Part shown: piece by piece, positions 39,495 through 48,256 of the stretch
Position numbering within the stretch: position 1 is the stretch's first letter
Layout: each line of letters begins with the position of its first letter
DNA from: Tahibacter aquaticus
GTDB taxonomy: Bacteria; Pseudomonadota; Gammaproteobacteria; Xanthomonadales; Rhodanobacteraceae
Length of the DNA stretch: 64,000 nucleotides
Direction: 5' to 3'
NCBI RefSeq assembly: GCF_004363655.1
Contig: NZ_SNZH01000012.1
Location: forward strand, 186,001 to 250,000
Made by a program: the position numbers and the translations under genes
The notes under the pieces: model-generated
Databases searched by the model: none
What the model was told of the DNA's origin: nothing
Seen by the model: only the letters and a program-made list of their open reading frames with translations

Positions 39495-40679
39495 CTATCC
39501 CAGCCGCACGGAAATGTTCGCCGCGGCGGCGCGCGCCTTGGCCCGCGCTGCATCCACATCGTCGGCGCGGGCCAGCGTGACCGCCATGCGCCGGCGTCCG
39601 CGCACTTCCGGCTTGCCGAACAGGCGCAGCTGCGTATCCGGCTCGCGCAAGGCCTCGGCCACGCCGTGATAGGTCGGGCCGGCACCATCGCCGTCGACCA
39701 GCACGGCGCAGGAGGCCGACGCGCCGAGCTGGCGGATATTCGGAATCGGCAAACCGAGAATCGCGCGCACGTGCAGGGCGAACTGCGACAGTTCCTGCGC
39801 AATCAGCGTGACCAGGCCGGTGTCGTGCGGGCGCGGGCTCACTTCGGAAAAAATCACCTCCTCGCCGCGCACGAACAGTTCCACGCCGAATACGCCGTAG
39901 CCGCCCAGGTCGGCCGTGACCGCCGCGGCAATCTGCTGCGCACGCTGCAAGGCCAGCGCCGGCATGGGCTGCGGCTGCCACGACTCGCGGTAGTCGCCGT
40001 CGATCTGCAGATGGCCTATCGGCGCACAGAAACTCGTGCCGTCGCGATGACGCACGGTGAGCAAGGTAATTTCGTAATCGAAGGCGACAAAGCCTTCGAC
40101 GATGACGCGGCCCTGGCCGGCGCGCCCGCCGCTTTGCGCGTAGTCCCAGGCAGCAGCAATGTCCGCCTCGGAGCGGATCACGCTCTGACCCTTGCCCGAG
40201 GAACTCATCACCGGCTTGATCACGCAGGGAATGCCCAGCGCGGCGACGGCGGCGCGGTATTCGTCCTCGCTGTCGCAGAAGCGGTACGACGAGGTCGGCA
40301 GGCCCAGGGTTTCCGCCGCGAGCCGGCGTATGCCTTCGCGGTCCATGGTCAGCCGCGTCGCCCGTGCCGTCGGCACCACGCGCAGGCCTTGCTGCTCCAG
40401 CTCGACCAGGGTCGGCGTGTGGATCGCCTCGATTTCCGGCACCACGAGATCGGGCTTTTCCAGCGCAATCACCCGGCGCAGTTCGTCCGCATCGAGCATG
40501 TTGATCACGTGGCTGCGATGCGCCACCTGCATCGCCGGCGCATTCGCGTAGCGGTCCACGGCGATGACTTCCACCGCGAGGCGTTGCGCCTCGATCGCGA
40601 CTTCCTTGCCGAGCTCGCCGCTGCCCAGCAGCATCAGGCGCAAGGCGCCATGGGTTCCCGGGGTGCCGAATGCGTTCAT
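39495..40679 (-). CDS. purT: Formate-dependent GAR transformylase PurT
   Basis: PurT (394 aa) makes formyl-GAR from formate, ATP and glycinamide ribonucleotide, a purine step done without folate. ATP-grasp features are present: [15 protein letters not shown] at the start, [10 protein letters not shown] (about 157), and [13 protein letters not shown] (about 283). The ATG at 40679 gives [14 protein letters not shown] candidate -10 (TACAAT on the minus strand) lies near 40712. The divergent gene is a transglutaminase-like protein. Confidence 0.95.
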   Translation of the reverse strand: MNAFGTPGTHGALRLMLLGSGELGKEVAIEAQRLAVEVIAVDRYANAPAMQVAHRSHVINMLDADELRRVIALEKPDLVVPEIEAIHTPTLVELEQQGLRVVPTARATRLTMDREGIRRLAAETLGLPTSSYRFCDSEDEYRAAVAALGIPCVIKPVMSSSGKGQSVIRSEADIAAAWDYAQSGGRAGQGRVIVEGFVAFDYEITLLTVRHRDGTSFCAPIGHLQIDGDYRESWQPQPMPALALQRAQQIAAAVTADLGGYGVFGVELFVRGEEVIFSEVSPRPHDTGLVTLIAQELSQFALHVRAILGLPIPNIRQLGASASCAVLVDGDGAGPTYHGVAEALREPDTQLRLFGKPEVRGRRRMAVTLARADDVDAARAKARAAAANISVRLG

Positions 40680-40806
40680 GCTGCTGCTCCTGCGCCGCAA
40701 AACGCGCGATTGTACGGGAACTTGTCGCACTGGCTTTGGCACAATCCATGGCTTCGCCGGCTCAGCGCACTCGCCCGCCGGCTCCGTACAGGAATTGCCC
40801 CCGCCC

Positions 40807-42234
40807 ATGCACCGTCTCTTGCTTGCCTGCCTGCTCTGCCTCAGCGCCGCCGCCCACGCCGCGCCCGAAGAAACCTGGATGAGCGTGACCCTGGAAGGCC
40901 GCAAGATCGGTCATCTACATACCCAGCGCGAGGTCAAGGGCGATCGCGTCGTGAACAGCCAGAACATGGCCATGAGCATCGACCGCGCCGGCATCAGCGT
41001 GGCGCTGGAAGTCGGCGAAACCCACGAGGAAAGCCTGGACGGCAAGCCGCTGGCCTTTCGCACCACGTCGAAGATGTCGGGTGTGGAATCCACCTCCGAA
41101 GGGCGCATCGCCGATGGCAGCATCGAGGTCAGCAGCAGCGTCGGCGGCATCAGCCAGCGCAAGACCGTAGCCTGGCCCGACGGCGCGCTGCTCACCGAAG
41201 GCCTGCGCCTGGATGCGCAGAAACGCGGCCTCAAGCCCGGCACTACGTATACGCAGCAGGCGTTCCAGCCGCTCAATCTGGAAGCCTATGTGCTGAGCAC
41301 CACAGTCAAGCCAGCCGAGGAAGTCGACCTGCCCGGCGGCCGCCGCCAGCTCACGCGGCTGGAACATGTGCTCAACCTGCCCGGCCTGCCGCTGCCCAGC
41401 ACCGACTGGGTCGATGCGAAGTTCGAGGCGAAGAAAGTGCAGATGGCGCAGTTGGGCCTGAACCTGGAACTGCTGGTCTGCGACAAGGCCTGCGCGCTGG
41501 CACCGAACCAGGCCAGCGACAGTCTGCAGCAGGCGCTGCTGCAGGCACCGCGCACGCTGCAGCGAGAAGCCCTGGCCAAGCCCTTGCGCTATCGCCTGAG
41601 CCCGCGCGACCGCGAACGCAAGCTCGATCTTCCCGCCACCGACGAACAACAAGTCGCCCGCGACGGCGACAGCGTCGTGGTGACGGTGCAGCCGCAGGCC
41701 AGCCCCGGGGCCGGCGACAAGCCCTTGCCCGCCGATACCCAGCCGAATGCCTGGCTGCAGTCGGGCAGCAGCGAAATCCAGCGCCTGGCCAGGCAGGCAT
41801 CACCGGGCGACAAGAGCGACGCCGAACGCATGCGCGATCTGGAAAAGTTCGTTTTTAACTTTATCGACAAAAAGAGCCTGACCGTCGGCTATGCCTCGGC
41901 ACTGGAAACCGCACAGACGCGCCAGGGCGACTGCACCGAACACGCCCTGTTGCTGGCCGCGCTGGGCCGCGCCCGCGGCATTCCCACCCGCGTCGCCACC
42001 GGGCTGGCATTTACCGAATCCTTCGGCGGTGCCGAGCGCGTGTTCGTACCGCATGCCTGGGTACAGGCCTGGGTAGGCGGCCGCTGGCAGAGTTTCGATG
42101 CGGCGCTGGGCCGCTTCGACAGCGGCCATATCGCCCTGGGTGTGGGCGACGGCGATCCCTGGCGCTTCTTCAACGGCGTCGGCACGCTGGGCAATCTGCA
42201 GCTGGACAAGGTCGAGCCAGCTACGCTGCAGTGA
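40807..42234 (+). CDS. Secreted transglutaminase-like protein
   Basis: 475 aa with a signal peptide (about 1-18; SAAAHAAP) and a C-terminal transglutaminase/papain-like core. The catalytic triad is complete: Cys376 ([20 protein letters not shown]), His416 ([10 protein letters not shown]) and Asp431 ([12 protein letters not shown]). The N-terminal 340 residues are beta-rich with no recognised domain. Transglutaminase-like exported proteins often act as peptidases or amide-forming enzymes on the cell wall. The next gene overlaps its stop by one base. Confidence 0.85.
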   Translation: MHRLLLACLLCLSAAAHAAPEETWMSVTLEGRKIGHLHTQREVKGDRVVNSQNMAMSIDRAGISVALEVGETHEESLDGKPLAFRTTSKMSGVESTSEGRIADGSIEVSSSVGGISQRKTVAWPDGALLTEGLRLDAQKRGLKPGTTYTQQAFQPLNLEAYVLSTTVKPAEEVDLPGGRRQLTRLEHVLNLPGLPLPSTDWVDAKFEAKKVQMAQLGLNLELLVCDKACALAPNQASDSLQQALLQAPRTLQREALAKPLRYRLSPRDRERKLDLPATDEQQVARDGDSVVVTVQPQASPGAGDKPLPADTQPNAWLQSGSSEIQRLARQASPGDKSDAERMRDLEKFVFNFIDKKSLTVGYASALETAQTRQGDCTEHALLLAALGRARGIPTRVATGLAFTESFGGAERVFVPHAWVQAWVGGRWQSFDAALGRFDSGHIALGVGDGDPWRFFNGVGTLGNLQLDKVEPATLQ

Positions 42235-43160
42235 TGCCGCGCCCGCGCCCTGCCCTGCCTCTGGCCGGCCTGCTGCCGGCGCTCTGCCTGTGCCTGGCCG
42301 GCCTGCCAGCGGCGCTGGCCGCTGCCGAACCGGTACCGCAGATCGCCGGCCTGCTGCGCGATACGCGCCTGGACGAAGTCAGCGGCATGGCCAGCTCCCA
42401 GCGCACGCCCGGACGCCTGTGGCTGCACAACGATTCGGGCACGCGCGCCGAGCTGTTCGCCGTCGATGCGAGCGGCCGCGTGCAGGCGCGCCTGACCTTG
42501 CCCGGCATCAAGCCAGTGGACTGGGAAGACCTGGCCTCGTTCACCCTGGATGGCAAGGCGTACCTGCTGATTGCCGATACCGGCGACAACGGCGGCGTGC
42601 GCCGGCGCAGCGAACTGATCGTGCTGGAGGAACCGGCTTTCGACGCCGGCAAGCAGGAACTGTCGCTACAGGCGCAGCCGGCCTGGCGCATCGCCTTTCG
42701 CTATGCCGACGAACCGCACGACGTGGAGGCCGTCGGCGTCGATGCCCAGGCCGGGCGCGTGCTGCTGCTGACCAAGCGCACCTCGCCGCCGCAGATCTGG
42801 TCGCTGCCGCTGAAGCCCGCGGATACCCGCGAACAGGTGGCCGAACTGGCCGGCACGCTGGCCGTGCCGAACGAAAACACACCCAGCGTCGACTTCCACC
42901 GCCGCCTGCAGCCGGGCCGGCCCACCGGCATGGCGATTGCCGCCGATGGTCACAGCGCGTTGGTCCTGACCTATGCCTCGGCCTGGCTGTTCCAGCGCAA
43001 TGACGGCGAAAGCTGGCCCCAGGCACTGGCACGGCTGCCGCGCGTCTTTCCGATCGGCCTGGTCGGCCAGGCCGAAGCCGTCAGCATCGCCGGCGACGGC
43101 CGCAGCGGCCTGATCACCGGGGAACGCTGGCCGGCACCGTTGATCCGTATCGAGTGGTAG
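42234..43160 (+). CDS. Secreted hypothetical, beta-propeller-like
   Basis: 308 aa with a signal peptide (LPALCLCLAGLPAALAAAEP, about 10-30) and repeated four-strand units such as GRLWLHNDSGTRAELFAVDA and DGKAYLLIADTGDNGGVRRR, with VEAVGVDAQAGRVLLLTKRT. The pattern suggests a periplasmic propeller. The ATG at 42234 overlaps the preceding stop (TGATG), so translation is coupled to the transglutaminase-like gene and the pair probably works together. Its 3' end overlaps the convergent DAO gene by 47 bases. Confidence 0.75.
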   Translation: MPRPRPALPLAGLLPALCLCLAGLPAALAAAEPVPQIAGLLRDTRLDEVSGMASSQRTPGRLWLHNDSGTRAELFAVDASGRVQARLTLPGIKPVDWEDLASFTLDGKAYLLIADTGDNGGVRRRSELIVLEEPAFDAGKQELSLQAQPAWRIAFRYADEPHDVEAVGVDAQAGRVLLLTKRTSPPQIWSLPLKPADTREQVAELAGTLAVPNENTPSVDFHRRLQPGRPTGMAIAADGHSALVLTYASAWLFQRNDGESWPQALARLPRVFPIGLVGQAEAVSIAGDGRSGLITGERWPAPLIRIEW

Positions 43161-44322
43161 CCGGCGATAGCGCGGCGCCATTTGCTGTGCTCATCGCACC
43201 CTGCAGGAGCGAGTGCAGCGGGTTGTCGCGGCCCAGGATCAGCTCGGCCAGGGCGCGGCCGCATAGCGCGCCGAAGATATTGCCGGTGCCGTTGTACGCG
43301 CCGGTCGCGTACAGCTGCGGCCCAATGCGGCCGAATACCGGCAGGCCACGGCGAGTGAAGGCGACGCGCGCCGACCAGCGGTGAGTGACCGGCGCGGTAC
43401 TGCCCAGTCGTTGCCGCAGCAGCGCTTGCAAATGCTGCTGCACCCGCGACGAAACGCCATCGCGCGCCAGCCATTCGTCCTCGCCGCCGATATCGCGACC
43501 GCCACCGACGACCAGGCAGCCGTCGTCGCGTTGCTGCCAGTAGTCATGACCGTCGCGGTAATACACCGGCCGCGCCAGCCGCGTACCGGCCGCGGGCACC
43601 GTCGCCAGCATCTGCAGACGCGCCGACCGCACCTCGGCGCGCAGATCCGGCAGCAGCGTTTCCAGGCCGCCGTCGACCGCCACCAGCACCGCTTCGGCGC
43701 GCACGCGCCCGGCCGCAGTCTGCACAACGCCATCTTGTGCACTATGCACCAATGCACGTCCGTACATACGCGCGCCGCCGCCGGCCAGCCGCGCGGCCAG
43801 CTCGCCCCAGCGCCGCGCCGGGTCGAATACGCCGTCGTCGGCAATCAGCACGCCGCGGCCTTCGACGCCGTCGTAGGCTTCAGCGGCAAGGCCATCGCGC
43901 TGCATCTGCTCGATCTGGACGGCGCAGTCGGCCAGTTCGTCCGCATCGGCGGCAATTCGCAACGAACCGGTGCGGCGGCAGTTGCCGTCTGCCGTGGCGA
44001 AGACGCATTCCAGTTCGCTGCGAGTCAGGCGATAGATCGCCAGCGCGCGCTCGTGACCGAACCGTACGACGGCCTGATGGTGAAACTGGGCCAGGCCGGC
44101 CAGCAGGAAACCGCCGTTGGCGCCGGCTGCCCCCGCGGCGACGCCGCCCGCATCCAGTCCGACGACGTCGACATTCGCCGCGCGCAAGGCCTCGATCGCA
44201 CTGAGGCCGCTACCGCCCAGGCCGATCACACAGACCTCGGCGCGCTCCTCGCCCACCAGCGCAGGCAAGGCCAGCCTGCGCCCGTCGCGCCAGATCGATT
44301 CGTCCTTGGCTTGCTGCGGCAT
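43114..44322 (-). CDS. DAO-type FAD-dependent oxidoreductase
   Basis: A 402-aa glycine/D-amino-acid-oxidase family flavoprotein. The FAD-binding Rossmann motif CVIGLGGSGLSAIEAL is at about residue 31-46 and a second conserved block GGGRDIGGEDEWL near 270. The C-terminal GAYNGTGNIFGALCGRALAEL is the usual FAD-contact end. The last 25 codons run through a family-1 repeat (43175-43206), so the natural C-terminus may originally have ended earlier. Substrate not readable from sequence. Confidence 0.88.
   Translation of the reverse strand: MPQQAKDESIWRDGRRLALPALVGEERAEVCVIGLGGSGLSAIEALRAANVDVVGLDAGGVAAGAAGANGGFLLAGLAQFHHQAVVRFGHERALAIYRLTRSELECVFATADGNCRRTGSLRIAADADELADCAVQIEQMQRDGLAAEAYDGVEGRGVLIADDGVFDPARRWGELAARLAGGGARMYGRALVHSAQDGVVQTAAGRVRAEAVLVAVDGGLETLLPDLRAEVRSARLQMLATVPAAGTRLARPVYYRDGHDYWQQRDDGCLVVGGGRDIGGEDEWLARDGVSSRVQQHLQALLRQRLGSTAPVTHRWSARVAFTRRGLPVFGRIGPQLYATGAYNGTGNIFGALCGRALAELILGRDNPLHSLLQGAMSTANGAALSPATTRYGSTVPASVPR
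43175..43206 (+). repeat. Family-1 REP-like element, single copy
   Basis: GGCGCCATTTGCTGTGCTCA then TCGCACCCTGCA, the same consensus as the pairs at 37004 and 46126. It lies inside the 3' end of the DAO gene and just past the stop of the convergent propeller-like gene. Confidence 0.65.
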
Positions 44323-44399
44323 GCGCTGTTTCCCGTCGCGAACGCCGCGGATTATGCCTGAGCACCGCCCGGTCTTTGCCGCGGCGCGACTTGCAATCT

Positions 44400-44416
44400 G
44401 ATATCAAATTGATATC
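44400..44416. promoter_or_regulatory. Perfect AT-rich operator-like palindrome
   Basis: GATATCAA-A-TTGATATC, 17 bases, perfectly symmetric and strikingly AT-rich in a GC-rich genome. It lies 27 bases before the SPFH gene start, between a possible -35 (TTGCAA, 44391) and the RBS AGGAG (44431). It is a good binding site for a small ribbon-helix-helix protein such as the Arc-like product encoded in the same operon. Confidence 0.6.
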
Positions 44417-44443
44417 TTTTCACCACTTTCAGGAGCAAGCCCC

Positions 44444-45310
44444 ATGAACGAGAAAACCGCCTGGTCATTGCCGGGAATTCCCACCTTGTTGTTGTTTTTC
44501 GTCGCCTTCGTACTGGCCTTCGTGCTGTTTCTCAACGGCGCCGCTTCGCGCAATCCGCTGGGGCCAGTGGGCGGCATGGTGCTGTTCGGCCTGCTCGGTT
44601 TTCTCAGCAAGGGCTTTTTCCAGGTACAGCCCAACCAGGGCAAGGTGATGCAACTGTTCGGCAGCTATTCCGGCACGGTGCGCGATGCCGGCCTGCGCTG
44701 GACCAACCCCTTCTATGCCAAGCGCAACGTCTCCCTGCGCGTGCGCAATTTCGAATCGTCCAAGCTCAAGGTCAACGACAACGACGGCAATCCGATCGAA
44801 ATCGCCGCCGTCGTGGTCTGGCAGGTGGTCGACACGGCCGAAGCGGTGTTCCAGGTGGACGACTACGAGAACTTCGTGCATATCCAGACCGAAGCCGCGG
44901 TGCGCCAGATGGCGACCAGCTATCCCTACGATTCCCACGACACCGGCGCGCCCAGCCTGCGCAGCCACGGCAAGGAAGTGAACCAGCACCTGCGCGACGA
45001 AATTCAGGAGCGCCTGGGCAAGGCCGGCGTCGACGTGGTCGAATCGCGTATCAGCCACCTCGCCTATGCACAGGAAATCGCCCAGGCCATGCTGCAGCGG
45101 CAGCAGGCCGGCGCCATCATCGCGGCGCGCGCGCGCATCGTCGAAGGCGCAGTCAGCATGGTGGAAATGGCGCTGGAGCAGCTCAGCGTGCGCGGCGTGG
45201 TCAACCTCGACGAAGAGCGCAAGGCGGCGATGGTGTCGAACCTGCTGGTCGTGCTGTGCGGCGAGCGCGGTACCCAGCCCGTGGTCAATACCGGCACCTT
45301 GCACCATTGA
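44444..45310 (+). CDS. SPFH/band-7 membrane protein
   Basis: A 288-aa SPFH protein. Two N-terminal membrane segments ([16 protein letters not shown] at about 14-29; [17 protein letters not shown] near 44-60) lead to the band-7 domain ([15 protein letters not shown], then [20 protein letters not shown]). The coiled-coil is [24 protein letters not shown] proteins form oligomeric membrane assemblies. The gene shares an operon with an Arc-like DNA-binding protein and an M15 peptidase. The ATG follows AGGAGCAAGCCC. Confidence 0.93.
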   Translation: MNEKTAWSLPGIPTLLLFFVAFVLAFVLFLNGAASRNPLGPVGGMVLFGLLGFLSKGFFQVQPNQGKVMQLFGSYSGTVRDAGLRWTNPFYAKRNVSLRVRNFESSKLKVNDNDGNPIEIAAVVVWQVVDTAEAVFQVDDYENFVHIQTEAAVRQMATSYPYDSHDTGAPSLRSHGKEVNQHLRDEIQERLGKAGVDVVESRISHLAYAQEIAQAMLQRQQAGAIIAARARIVEGAVSMVEMALEQLSVRGVVNLDEERKAAMVSNLLVVLCGERGTQPVVNTGTLHH

Positions 45311-45320
45311 TGGCAACGTC

Positions 45321-45503
45321 GTGAGCGAGAAAAAAGCCTATCCGCTACGCATCAACGCGGCTGTTCTGCAGGCCATGCAGGCCTGGGCCGATGACGAACT
45401 GCGCTCGCTCAATGCGCAGATCGAATACGTGCTGCGCGAAGCATTGCGCAAGAACAAACGCCTGAAAGCGACGGCCCCGGACGACGACGGCGGCGAGGCA
45501 TGA
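45321..45503 (+). CDS. Arc/CopG-type ribbon-helix-helix protein
   Basis: A 60-aa DNA-binding protein of the Arc family that is often found next to SPFH genes. [20 protein letters not shown] forms the strand and first helix, and [16 protein letters not shown] the second helix. The GTG at 45321 is used because an ATG at 45309 stops at once in another frame. It probably controls its own operon through the palindrome at 44400-44416. Confidence 0.82.
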   Translation: MSEKKAYPLRINAAVLQAMQAWADDELRSLNAQIEYVLREALRKNKRLKATAPDDDGGEA

Positions 45504-46084
45504 AAAGCCTGCTGCCGCCCCTGCCCGCCGACATCGCCGCGCCGGCCACGGCCGGGCCTGAGCAGCGCCGCCTGCTGCTGGCCCGCGCGGCCGCGCTGGG
45601 CATTCCCGCCGACTACGGCCGCTGCCGAGGCCTGCGTGCAGTGCAGGAACCGCGCCGCCTGCATTTCGTCGGATTCGATATTCACCAGCGTCCGCAATGG
45701 CTGGCGCGCGGTGCGGCGCAGGCCTGGATGCGCTTGCGCCATGCGGCTGCCGCCGGCCAGGTGGAATTACAGCTCGTGTCGGCGTTCCGTTCGGTCGAAT
45801 ACCAGGTCGGGCTGATCGAACGCAAACTGCAGCGCGGCCAGGACATGACGCAGATACTCCGGGTCAGCGCCGCGCCGGGCTATAGCGAACACCATTCCGG
45901 CCGCGCGCTGGACCTGACCACGCCGGGCTTCGCTGCGCTGGAGGAAGAGTTCGAGCAGTCGCCGGCGTTTCGCTGGCTTGTTCACAACGCCGCAAAGTTC
46001 GGTTTTCGCCTGTCGTTCCCGCGCGACAATGCACACGGCATCGCCTACGAGCCGTGGCACTGGTGCTGGCATGCGCGCGGTTGA
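45500..46084 (+). CDS. M15-family D-Ala-D-Ala carboxypeptidase-like peptidase
   Basis: A 194-aa VanY/DacY-type peptidase. The zinc-binding SEHHSGRALD motif has His131 and Asp138, and the second His is in EPWHW (His187). No signal peptide is evident, so a cytoplasmic or fold-exported role remains open. The ATG overlaps the stop of the Arc-like gene (ATGA), so translation is coupled. Confidence 0.85.
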   Translation: MKSLLPPLPADIAAPATAGPEQRRLLLARAAALGIPADYGRCRGLRAVQEPRRLHFVGFDIHQRPQWLARGAAQAWMRLRHAAAAGQVELQLVSAFRSVEYQVGLIERKLQRGQDMTQILRVSAAPGYSEHHSGRALDLTTPGFAALEEEFEQSPAFRWLVHNAAKFGFRLSFPRDNAHGIAYEPWHWCWHARG

Positions 46085-46125
46085 CGCACCAGACCGGGCC
46101 AAGCCGCGGGCGCCAGCACCGCGAC

Positions 46126-46231
46126 GGTGCAATTCGCGTTGCTCATCGCACCCTACAAATGTGCTTCGCCGCGAAAGCGCCGCGCCACCACGATCACCCC
46201 GTAGGCCGCGATGAGCACAGCGAATGGCGCC
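46126..46231. repeat. BIME-like inverted repeat pair, family 1
   Basis: Copy 1 (46126-46157) reads GGTGCAATTCGCGTTGCTCA then TCGCACCCTACA. Copy 2 (46201-46231) is an inverted match, GTAGGCCGCGATGAGCACAG then CGAATGGCGCC. The 43-base spacer is larger than in the copy at 37004. Confidence 0.75.
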
Positions 46232-46305
46232 GCACGCCGCGCCAGTTCACCTGCGTCGCAGGGCCTTGCGGGGCAAGTCGCGCAGCCCGCACCAGCCTGC
46301 CCCCG

Positions 46306-47937
46306 CTAAAGCGCCAGCTGTTCAATCTCAGGCAGCAACGGCGCATACGCTTTCCAGCGCGCGACCGAGGTGGCATAGACGCCCTGGCGCGCCTGCCACA
46401 CGCTGGCGGTGGCAATGCCGTCGCGCGCTTCGCGGGCGGGCTTTTCCGCCGCAGCCACAGCCGGCGGTGCCTGCAGGCCGAGGAAAGTGAACAGGCGGCT
46501 CATGCTCGGCGCGGTATTGGCGACCAGGCTTTCGTAGTCCAGCTCCAGGATGCGCAGCGGCAGCACCTTGCGCCAATGCTCCATCAGCGCCTGGTAGCCA
46601 CGGGCGTAGGCGGCGATATCGGCGAAGTCGTAGGCCCAGTTCATGTCGTCGTGGGCGAAGTGCTGGCTCCACAGCGACAGGCCGGTATCGCGCAGATCGC
46701 GCCGGCAATGGATGATGCGCGCGTTGGGGAACATCGCCGCAATGTGGCCCAGATGGCGGAAATTCAGCGGGTTCTTGTCGACGTAGCAGCGCGCCGGCGT
46801 GTCGTCCTGGCGCAGCTGCATGCGGTACAGATGCGCGGCAGTGCCCAGCGCACCGGGCGGCGGCGCCGGCCCCAGTTGCGCGGCCAGCGCGGAAATCCAA
46901 TTCAGCTCGCTGCGGTTGCATACGTCGGGATGCCGGCCCAGCTGGCTCGCCACCAGGGTAGTGCCCGAGCGCGGCAGGCCGACCACGAATACCGGCACCG
47001 TGCGTTCGTCCACCGGCAGCGGCAGCGGCACGCGCGCGCGCATCTGCATCTCGACGAAACGCTGCCAGCCACGCCCGTCCCAGGGGAAGCGCGCACGGCT
47101 TTGCGCGTTGGCGGCGCGCAATACCTTGGCCGCTTCGCCGCGCTCGCCCAGGTCGTCCAGCGCCTTGCCCAGGCCGAACGCAGCGCAGAGCTGGGCGTTC
47201 TCGCCCAGGTCGGTGCGCTGCTGCCCTTCGCGCAGCAATTGCAGGTCCGGATCGTCGGGGCGGCTGAATTTGTGCGTATGCGCCAGGCGCAGCCAGGCCG
47301 AGGCAATGGCGGGATTGAGTTCCACCGACAGGCGCAGACGCCGCCGCGCCGAGCCGAAACGGCCGAGCACCAGCGAGATTTCGCCGGTCATGGCCAGCAG
47401 TTCCGCATCGCGCGGATAGGCATCCAGTACGGCCTGGGAAATTTCCTCGGCCACAGCATAGCGCTGGCATTCCTGCAGAAAACGCAAGGTGCGGATATCG
47501 CCCATGCGCGTGCGCTGGTGCCGCTTCCACAAGGCCAGCACGATCTCGCAGGCCGCATCCAGCCGGCCCTGCTCGCGCAGCATGAAGGCCAGCGCCAGCG
47601 GCGCATCCGCATGACTGGGTTCGGCCGCAATGACTTCGCGGAACATCTGCTCGGCTTCGCGCACATGGCCCGACAGACGCAGCGAGATGCCATACAGATA
47701 GCGCAGCGTCGTCGCCGTCGCCCAGCGGTTCAGGCCCGCTTCGAGCACCAGCCCCGCCGGCACGGCCGAACCGTTGCGCAGCAGGTCTTCGGCGCTCTGT
47801 ATCCATTGCTGGATGCCCGCCTTGCCCACTTCCAGGCGGCCGAGGAATTGCTGTATGGCCGGCCCGACCTGGCCCTGGGCGATGCCGCGCCGCAAATCCC
47901 CCATGGCGACGGCATACTGTTCGGAACTCAAACTCAT
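46306..47937 (-). CDS. TPR-sulfotransferase
   Basis: 543 aa: an N-terminal TPR half (about 1-300, with GKAGIQQWIQSAEDLL and repeated WLRLAHTHKF-type helices) and a C-terminal sulfotransferase. The PAPS-binding P-loop VFVVGLPRSGTTLVASQL is at about residue 315-332, with the 3'-phosphate motif SRAKV-like region IIHCRRDLRDTGLSLW near 410. Such fused proteins are common in Gram-negatives and are thought to sulfate cell-surface or secreted substrates. The acceptor is unknown. Confidence 0.88.
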   Translation of the reverse strand: MSLSSEQYAVAMGDLRRGIAQGQVGPAIQQFLGRLEVGKAGIQQWIQSAEDLLRNGSAVPAGLVLEAGLNRWATATTLRYLYGISLRLSGHVREAEQMFREVIAAEPSHADAPLALAFMLREQGRLDAACEIVLALWKRHQRTRMGDIRTLRFLQECQRYAVAEEISQAVLDAYPRDAELLAMTGEISLVLGRFGSARRRLRLSVELNPAIASAWLRLAHTHKFSRPDDPDLQLLREGQQRTDLGENAQLCAAFGLGKALDDLGERGEAAKVLRAANAQSRARFPWDGRGWQRFVEMQMRARVPLPLPVDERTVPVFVVGLPRSGTTLVASQLGRHPDVCNRSELNWISALAAQLGPAPPPGALGTAAHLYRMQLRQDDTPARCYVDKNPLNFRHLGHIAAMFPNARIIHCRRDLRDTGLSLWSQHFAHDDMNWAYDFADIAAYARGYQALMEHWRKVLPLRILELDYESLVANTAPSMSRLFTFLGLQAPPAVAAAEKPAREARDGIATASVWQARQGVYATSVARWKAYAPLLPEIEQLAL

Positions 47938-48256
47938 GCGGAATGGACTGCTGCTACGGCCGCATGTGGGCGACCCGAACGCGCATTATCGTCGCGGCAA
48001 TCGCTGGCACAAGCGCAGGGCGTCGCGAATTCGCCCCTTTCTTTGCCCGGCGGACACATTCTGTGTCCGCCCGACCATTTTTCGTGCGAATTGAGCACGC
48101 CAGGCAAACCCGGACTGCCCCGAACCCGCTCGGCTTTGTGCTGCCCCCTTGCGTCGAGGGGGCGGCCAAACCCCTGCTGCGCAGGGGTTTGGCGGGGTTG
48201 TGGAGGCAAGCAGCCGAGTACAGGAGCCTTGGGCCACAGGCTGCACACGGTTTTTC
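47938..48256. other. Intergenic region with a family-2 repeat
   Basis: 319 bases between the divergent-in-time neighbours TPR-sulfotransferase (start) and penicillin acylase (stop). Most of the right half is the repeat at 48141-48229. The left half shows nothing. Confidence 0.45.
48141..48229. repeat. Intergenic double-hairpin repeat, family 2 (copy B)
   Basis: A near-perfect hairpin CCAAACCCCTGC/GCAGGGGTTTGG (48166-48192, loop TGC) and a second CCCCCT/AGGGGG (48144-48162). It matches copy A at 37868-37952 over about 85 bases, and both copies sit directly after minus-strand stop codons. Read on the minus strand it follows the acylase gene. Confidence 0.7.

Noticed and set aside
43381-44361. 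326-residue frame antisense to the DAO gene
   Set aside because: Antisense shadow; His/Gln/Arg-rich composition and no domain.
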